Assembly: GCA_011369445.1 (NCBI GenBank)
Contig: DRQF01000293.1
Location: 1 to 52,524 of the forward strand
DNA length: 52,524 nt
Direction: 5' to 3'
Source of the DNA: Planctomycetota bacterium
GTDB taxonomy: Bacteria > Planctomycetota > GCA-002687715 > DRQF01
This document shows positions 48,857-52,524 of the stretch, one piece after another. Position 1 is the first letter of the stretch; every line of letters begins with the position of its first letter. The notes beneath the pieces were generated by a model. The model ran no database searches. It worked only from the letters and a program-made list of their open reading frames with translations, and was not told where the DNA came from. The position numbers and the translations under genes were made by a program.

Positions 48857-48980
48857 ATATAATTCATCTTGCTTGAATTCGGTTGTGCCTCGGGGGCCGA
48901 GGAACCAAGGTTTCTTGTAAGTTCCGTGGTACAGCCTTCTTGGGGCAACTGGCGCCGAGACGCCGACCCCGTGTGGGGTC
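48857..48980 (+). promoter_or_regulatory. Promoter-like ATATAATTCA plus hairpin series
   Basis: Part of the 343-base gap 48848-49190. TATAAT (48858-48863) within ATATAATTCA is followed by the hairpins CCTCGG-GGG-CCGAGG (48888-48902), GGCG/CGCC (48951-48964) and GACCCC-GTGT-GGGGTC (48965-48980). The first hairpin and the -10-like element repeat the module at 26300-26354. No T tract follows, and no -35 is evident. It could be a long leader of the gene at 49191 or a small RNA. Confidence 0.4.
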
Positions 48981-49004
48981 GCGATATTTCGTCCCATTTC
49001 TCCA

Positions 49005-49033
49005 TGGACGCTCCTTCCGGGAGACGGTAATAT
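49005..49033 (+). promoter_or_regulatory. Candidate promoter for the exported protein at 49191
   Basis: TGGACG (49005-49010) and TAATAT (49028-49033) are separated by exactly 17 bases, a fair match to the -35/-10 pattern. Transcription would start near 49040 and give a leader of about 150 bases. Confidence 0.4.
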
Positions 49034-49190
49034 GACCATCACCTCGGGAGGGGCCCACGGGGGGCAGCCCAAGGGAGTGTTCTCTTCCGTTGAACCGTCG
49101 CGTCGGTCGATGAAGAGAGCAGCTTTCGCTCGCACGAACTCGATACACTGACCTGGCTTGATCGTGGGCCGACGCCCCGAAGAGAGTGGA

Positions 49191-50852
49191 ATGGCCATGC
49201 GCCGTACGTCGCTCACAAGTCGATGGCCGCTTTGGTTGCCGGGAATCCTCCTTGCACTGGGAGTCGGGATCTGGCTGCATCGTTGGTTGCAGGAGGAGCC
49301 TGTCGAGCGTCCGCCCACGTTTTCCAACATGGTCTCTGCCGCTGCCGTCGCCACCGACGTGGCTCCGCGACAAAACGCCCCCGCCGCGATGGAGGCTCCG
49401 ATCCCTCCGGTGGGCGAGAGCATTCCCGATTTGGCGGCGTCCGAGCTGCCGCCCGATGGCTACATGCTTACGATCCTGGACGACGAGGGGCGTCCGGTGC
49501 GCCAAGGCCGCATCATCATTCGGCGTCGCACGGGCGCGACTTTGATCAATGCCGCGAACGATCAGGACGCCATGGTGGCCGACGGTGCCGTCGAACTGCC
49601 CCTGACGGACGGATCCCTGCAGTTCCGAGCGGATGGTTACAGCGTCTACGAAGTCGAGATCGATGTTCCCGGCTATGCCGTGCGTCGATACCGCCTCCGA
49701 GATCCGGGGCGTCGTGTCATACGGCTCACCCGGCCCGCTGCCATCGTCGGACACGTGTTCGGCCCGGATGCGCGACCGGTGGTGGGTGTGCAGGTGGATC
49801 TTTGGCACGGCGGGAGCCTCGCGGAATCGACGGCGACCGACGCCAATGGCTTTTACGCTTTCGAGCGCGTGACCCCGGAACTCGCCACGGTTCGTTTGAG
49901 GCCTCGTGGGTTCGCGCGTCCTCGCGTCGAACATGTCCGTGTGGAAGCAGGTACCCGTAGCGTTCGCGATTTCGACCTGCGCGCTGGCGGACGGCTGTTC
50001 GTGGTCGTCAAGGGGCCCGGTGGCAAGGCACGTCCCCATATCACCGTGGCGGTGGTCGAGGCCCGCTCCGGTGAAGTCGCCGCCTTCGATCTGACGGGGA
50101 GCAACGGCACCTGCGCCTTCAGCTGTTTGCGCCCCGGCGTCGAGTACATGGTGCGGGCCTCCGACAAGGATGTCTCCGCTCGGAGTTTCTTCCGCGCGCC
50201 CGATCACATCGATCCCGCCCAGGTTCGGACCGAGGTCCTGATGTTGACGGACACCTGGACCTTGTCCGGCATCGTCGTCACGGAAAGCGGGATCCCGGTG
50301 GAGGGCGCCCACGTCATGTTCGAAAGTCGTCCTCTGGGGCGGGTGTCTTCAACGGCGCACACCGCTCAAGCCGTGACCGGCGCGGACGGCCGTTTTCGGG
50401 TTCGCGGCCTGATTGATGATGTGGTCTACTCCGCAATGGTGTTCCACCCCCAGTTCGGGGTCGTCAGTCAGGGGGGTATCGAGCAGGGGAGTCCGCCTTT
50501 GTCGCTCGTCCTTCCGGAGCCCGGCGTTTTCGAGGGCTTGGCGGTGGCGGAGGACGGAAGCCCGCTTCGCGATGCCATCGTTTGGCTGACTCTCACCAGC
50601 GTTCCATCGGGCGACTTGGGCCGGAACTTCGTCCTGCGCGCCGACGATACCGGACGCTTCCGGATGCCGAATCTCCCCATGGGCGCCCCCTTGGACTTGG
50701 AAATCCAGGACCAACGTGGCATCAGTCGCCTGCGCCGAACCCAACTCACCGTCAGCGAGGTCAAGCCGCCCTCCTATTTCGCCCTGCCTGACGGAGAAGC
50801 TTCCGCGCCCGGCGGGACCATGGGCAGCTTGTCTCCCATCCAGAAGAACTGA
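49191..50852 (+). CDS. Membrane-anchored protein with repeated Ig-like/carboxypeptidase-regulatory domains
   Basis: A 553-residue protein. The ATG at 49191 (AGAGAGTGGA upstream) leads to a membrane anchor, SRWPLWLPGILLALGVGIWL, followed by a Pro/Ala linker. At least four beta domains of the carboxypeptidase-regulatory/SdrD-B type follow: MLTILDDEGRPVRQGRIII, IVGHVFGPDARPVVGVQVDL with TATDANGFYAFERV, LSGIVVTESGIPVEGAHVMF with TGADGRFRVRGLID, and EGLAVAEDGSPLRDAIVWL with ADDTGRFRMPNLP. The protein is probably displayed on the outer side of the inner membrane. It resembles the gene at 36409 in design but not closely in sequence. No enzymatic domain is present. Confidence 0.85.
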   Translation: MAMRRTSLTSRWPLWLPGILLALGVGIWLHRWLQEEPVERPPTFSNMVSAAAVATDVAPRQNAPAAMEAPIPPVGESIPDLAASELPPDGYMLTILDDEGRPVRQGRIIIRRRTGATLINAANDQDAMVADGAVELPLTDGSLQFRADGYSVYEVEIDVPGYAVRRYRLRDPGRRVIRLTRPAAIVGHVFGPDARPVVGVQVDLWHGGSLAESTATDANGFYAFERVTPELATVRLRPRGFARPRVEHVRVEAGTRSVRDFDLRAGGRLFVVVKGPGGKARPHITVAVVEARSGEVAAFDLTGSNGTCAFSCLRPGVEYMVRASDKDVSARSFFRAPDHIDPAQVRTEVLMLTDTWTLSGIVVTESGIPVEGAHVMFESRPLGRVSSTAHTAQAVTGADGRFRVRGLIDDVVYSAMVFHPQFGVVSQGGIEQGSPPLSLVLPEPGVFEGLAVAEDGSPLRDAIVWLTLTSVPSGDLGRNFVLRADDTGRFRMPNLPMGAPLDLEIQDQRGISRLRRTQLTVSEVKPPSYFALPDGEASAPGGTMGSLSPIQKN

Positions 50853-50868
50853 CTCGGTTCGCCTTTTC

Positions 50869-50897
50869 TTGGTGGTCTGCCCGTCACCTCATACAAT
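50869..50897 (+). promoter_or_regulatory. Candidate promoter for the radical SAM genes
   Basis: TTGGTG (50869-50874) and TACAAT (50892-50897) are 17 bases apart. The -10 lies within ATACAATTCA, the same ten bases found at 26300. The start codon of the first radical SAM gene is about 30 bases downstream, with CTGGAG before it. Confidence 0.5.
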
Positions 50898-50927
50898 TCA
50901 CTCTCCTGGAGCGCATCGGATTCGAGC

Positions 50928-51908
50928 ATGACCAAGAAGGCCCGGGAATCCCGAGCCGGTCTCTTCACGAGGATCGTGGCCCGCTATTACCTTCGGAAGC
51001 CCGAATTGGACCGCTTCCTGGAGATCAAGTACCCCACTTTGGCCTCCCGCTGGCACGCCGCTGGCAATGAATGGGCCTATCTTCGCAAGAGCCGGCGCTC
51101 TCATCGACTGACGGCGGTGAACATCGAACTCACCAACCGCTGTAACTTGGCGTGCGTCATGTGCCCGGTGAATCGGGACATGTCCCGCAAGAAGAAGGAC
51201 CTTGAGTTCGACGCCTTCCGGCGCATCCTGGACGAGAACCTCGCCCTCGAACTCATCCTCATGTTCCAGTGGGGGGAGTCGCTTCTCGTTCCCGATTTCT
51301 TCGATCGCGTCGCGTACGCCGTCGAACGGGGAGTACGCGTGATGGTCACCACCAACGGCACGTTGCTCGACGAGCGGACGTGCCACCGCATCGTGGCGAG
51401 CGGGCTCGACCGCATCACCATCTCCGTGGATGGCGCCGCGAGAACCCACGAGACCATTCGAGGATTCCCCCTCGCCGACTTGCGACGGAACGTGGAGCGC
51501 CTGGTGCGCATGCGCGATGAAGCGGGTTCGAATCTCGGAATCGACATCAACATGACGCTTTGGGAGGAGAATGAGGAAGAGGCCCCGGAGGTCCGACGGC
51601 AGTGGGAGGGCGTGGTCGATCGAGTTCAGTTCATCCCCCGATTCGTGGACGCGCCCCGGAGCGTTCCGTGCCGTGAGTTGTGGCGGGGAGCTCTCGTGGT
51701 CCTGTCCGACGGGCGGGTGGCGCCCTGTTGCCGAGACAGTGAGGGAGAGCTGACCGTCGGTCATCTCGACGACGGCACTCTCGAGGAGATCTGGAATGGC
51801 GAGGCGATGGCCGCACTTCGCGACCGTCACCGGCAGGGCGACTTCCCTCCTCTCTGCGCGCAGTGCGGCGAGTACGCGACCGAGCAGGTTCACCCGCGTT
51901 TCTCATGA
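50928..51908 (+). CDS. Radical SAM protein with SPASM-type C-terminus
   Basis: A 326-residue radical SAM enzyme. The cluster motif is CNLACVMC (CxxxCxxC) in ELTNRCNLACVMCPVN. The barrel shows MFQWGESLLVPDF in the GGE-like position, TTNGTLLD and ITISVDGAARTHETI. The C-terminal part is SPASM-like with a further cysteine set: VPCRELW, APCCRDSEGE and PPLCAQCGEY, which would hold at least one auxiliary Fe-S cluster. SPASM enzymes often modify peptides or proteins; others act on small molecules, so the substrate is open. An N-terminal basic stretch of about 50 residues precedes the motif. Its TGA overlaps the ATG of a second radical SAM gene (ATGA), so the pair is coupled. Confidence 0.92.
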   Translation: MTKKARESRAGLFTRIVARYYLRKPELDRFLEIKYPTLASRWHAAGNEWAYLRKSRRSHRLTAVNIELTNRCNLACVMCPVNRDMSRKKKDLEFDAFRRILDENLALELILMFQWGESLLVPDFFDRVAYAVERGVRVMVTTNGTLLDERTCHRIVASGLDRITISVDGAARTHETIRGFPLADLRRNVERLVRMRDEAGSNLGIDINMTLWEENEEEAPEVRRQWEGVVDRVQFIPRFVDAPRSVPCRELWRGALVVLSDGRVAPCCRDSEGELTVGHLDDGTLEEIWNGEAMAALRDRHRQGDFPPLCAQCGEYATEQVHPRFS

Positions 51909-52524
51909 GGCGTCAATACCTTTCTCTCGGCATGCGTCAGTTGTTCCGCGGTCGCGCGAGGTCGTTGGTCCGCACGGCGTGGCGGACCCGCAGACTTCGC
52001 GGACTGACGCGGAGGGGGAGGCCCGCGGGGGGCCCTCTCTTCGCTTCTTTGGTCGTCAACTACACGTGCAACCTTGCCTGCTCCTTCTGCCGCGCCTGGC
52101 ATTCCGCGGACGGCGCCCGGCCGGGGCGGCCCATCGCGCCGCGTGACCTCGACCTCGCCTTGGAGGATCTGGCCCGGCTCGGTTGCCTTGGGGTGGGGGT
52201 CACCGGAGGCGAGCCGCTCCTGCGGAAGGACTTGGGGCGAATCGTGGCTGCGATTCGCGAGCGGGGCATGCTCGTCCACGTCAACACCAACGGGACCCTC
52301 CTGGATGATGCCCGGGCGCAGGAGCTGATCGCGTGCGGCGTGGATTCCTTCAACATCAGCGTGGATGCGGCCGCAGCGGAGCTCCACGACGCCCTCCGCG
52401 GGCGGGAGGGCGCCCATCGGGGTGCTCTGCAAGGTGTGTCCGCGTTGCTGCGCGCACGGCACGGCGCAAGCAGCCCCCGTGTCGTCGTCGTCTCCGTCGT
52501 GGATGTCGCCACCGATCTCGATGC
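51905..52524 (+). CDS. Second radical SAM protein, 3' end outside window
   Basis: An open frame that starts with the ATG overlapping the previous stop and runs off the window after 206 codons. After a very basic first 45 residues (MRRQYLSLGMRQLFRGRARS and onward) it has the cluster motif CNLACSFC in VNYTCNLACSFCRAW. GVGVTGGEPLLRKDL (the GGE motif that binds the SAM amino group), VHVNTNGTLLDDARA and NISVDAAAAELHDALRG follow. These are all canonical. It is related to the upstream gene in order of motifs but keeps the usual GGE where the other has WGE. The C-terminus, and so any SPASM or B12 domain, is not visible. Confidence 0.9.
   Translation, partial: MRRQYLSLGMRQLFRGRARSLVRTAWRTRRLRGLTRRGRPAGGPLFASLVVNYTCNLACSFCRAWHSADGARPGRPIAPRDLDLALEDLARLGCLGVGVTGGEPLLRKDLGRIVAAIRERGMLVHVNTNGTLLDDARAQELIACGVDSFNISVDAAAAELHDALRGREGAHRGALQGVSALLRARHGASSPRVVVVSVVDVATDLD

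Noticed and set aside
1-52524. CRISPR arrays, insertion sequences, integrases, phage genes
   Set aside because: No regular spacer-repeat arrays, transposase-like or integrase-like proteins were seen.

Overview
This is a GC-rich bacterial chromosomal window with densely packed genes on both strands. It contains no rRNA, no tRNA I could recognise, no insertion sequence, no phage genes and no CRISPR array. The gene content points to Planctomycetota or a close relative. The evidence is a DUF1592-type cytochrome/DUF1552 pair (5583-7856 and 4232-5569), a secreted DUF1579 protein, several large secreted proteins with carboxypeptidase-regulatory-like repeats, and an alpha-toroid protein with a discoidin-like N-terminus. 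The lineage is an inference from families, not from a marker-gene tree.

Layout. 1-9557: two secreted proteins (the first cut by the window edge), an unknown protein, a DUF1579 protein, the DUF1552/DUF1592 operon, a structured intergenic region with an intrinsic terminator, and a tryptophanase-like lyase. 9615-20345: a plus-strand block starting with a cysteine-synthase-like enzyme, then seven genes that overlap or abut: TPR protein, PqqD-like peptide-binding protein (RRE), ATP-grasp ligase, exported TPR protein, a degenerate ATP-grasp-like protein, a fold-III PLP decarboxylase, and a urea-transporter domain fused to a sirtuin. I know of no described system with this composition, and it is the main discovery candidate. 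20374-26267: Mrp/ApbC Fe-S carrier, FHA-GAF-PP2C phosphatase, PCMT-like methyltransferase, MoaD, MoaE, and a zinc-ribbon membrane protein. 26300-29576: a regulatory module, then an operon of a secreted protein, a sigma-like protein and a zinc-finger anti-sigma-like protein, closed by a strong terminator; a glycosyltransferase follows. 31215-34849: a YhaO/YhaN (Mre11/Rad50-like) pair in which the nuclease has lost canonical metal ligands. 35022-40159: envelope and secreted proteins. 40362-43664: a degenerate PilT-like protein fused to DUF4388, canonical PilT, a structured RNA region with terminator, and a divergent PilZ protein. 43687-50852: a B3/B4-domain protein, rpmE, prfA, a membrane protein, prmC, PilZ, ssb and an exported beta-domain protein. 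50928-52524: two overlapping radical SAM genes, the second leaving the window.

How the genes may work together. The 10728-20345 operon has the parts of a substrate-tethered amino-acid or peptide ligation pathway: the RRE would hold a carrier or precursor peptide, the ATP-grasp would form an amide bond, the PLP enzyme would decarboxylate an amino-acid moiety, and the membrane protein would move a small amide-like compound and couple this to NAD-dependent deacylation. This scheme is inference. Signalling is prominent: FHA/PP2C, sigma/anti-sigma, PilT/PilZ. Two intergenic elements (26300 and 48857) share a -10-like ATAYAATTCA followed by a CCTCG-type hairpin, which suggests a common regulatory leader.

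Limits. All calls rest on reading translations and motifs by eye. Family names with confidence below about 0.6 need profile searches. Promoter, terminator and ncRNA calls are sequence-pattern calls only.
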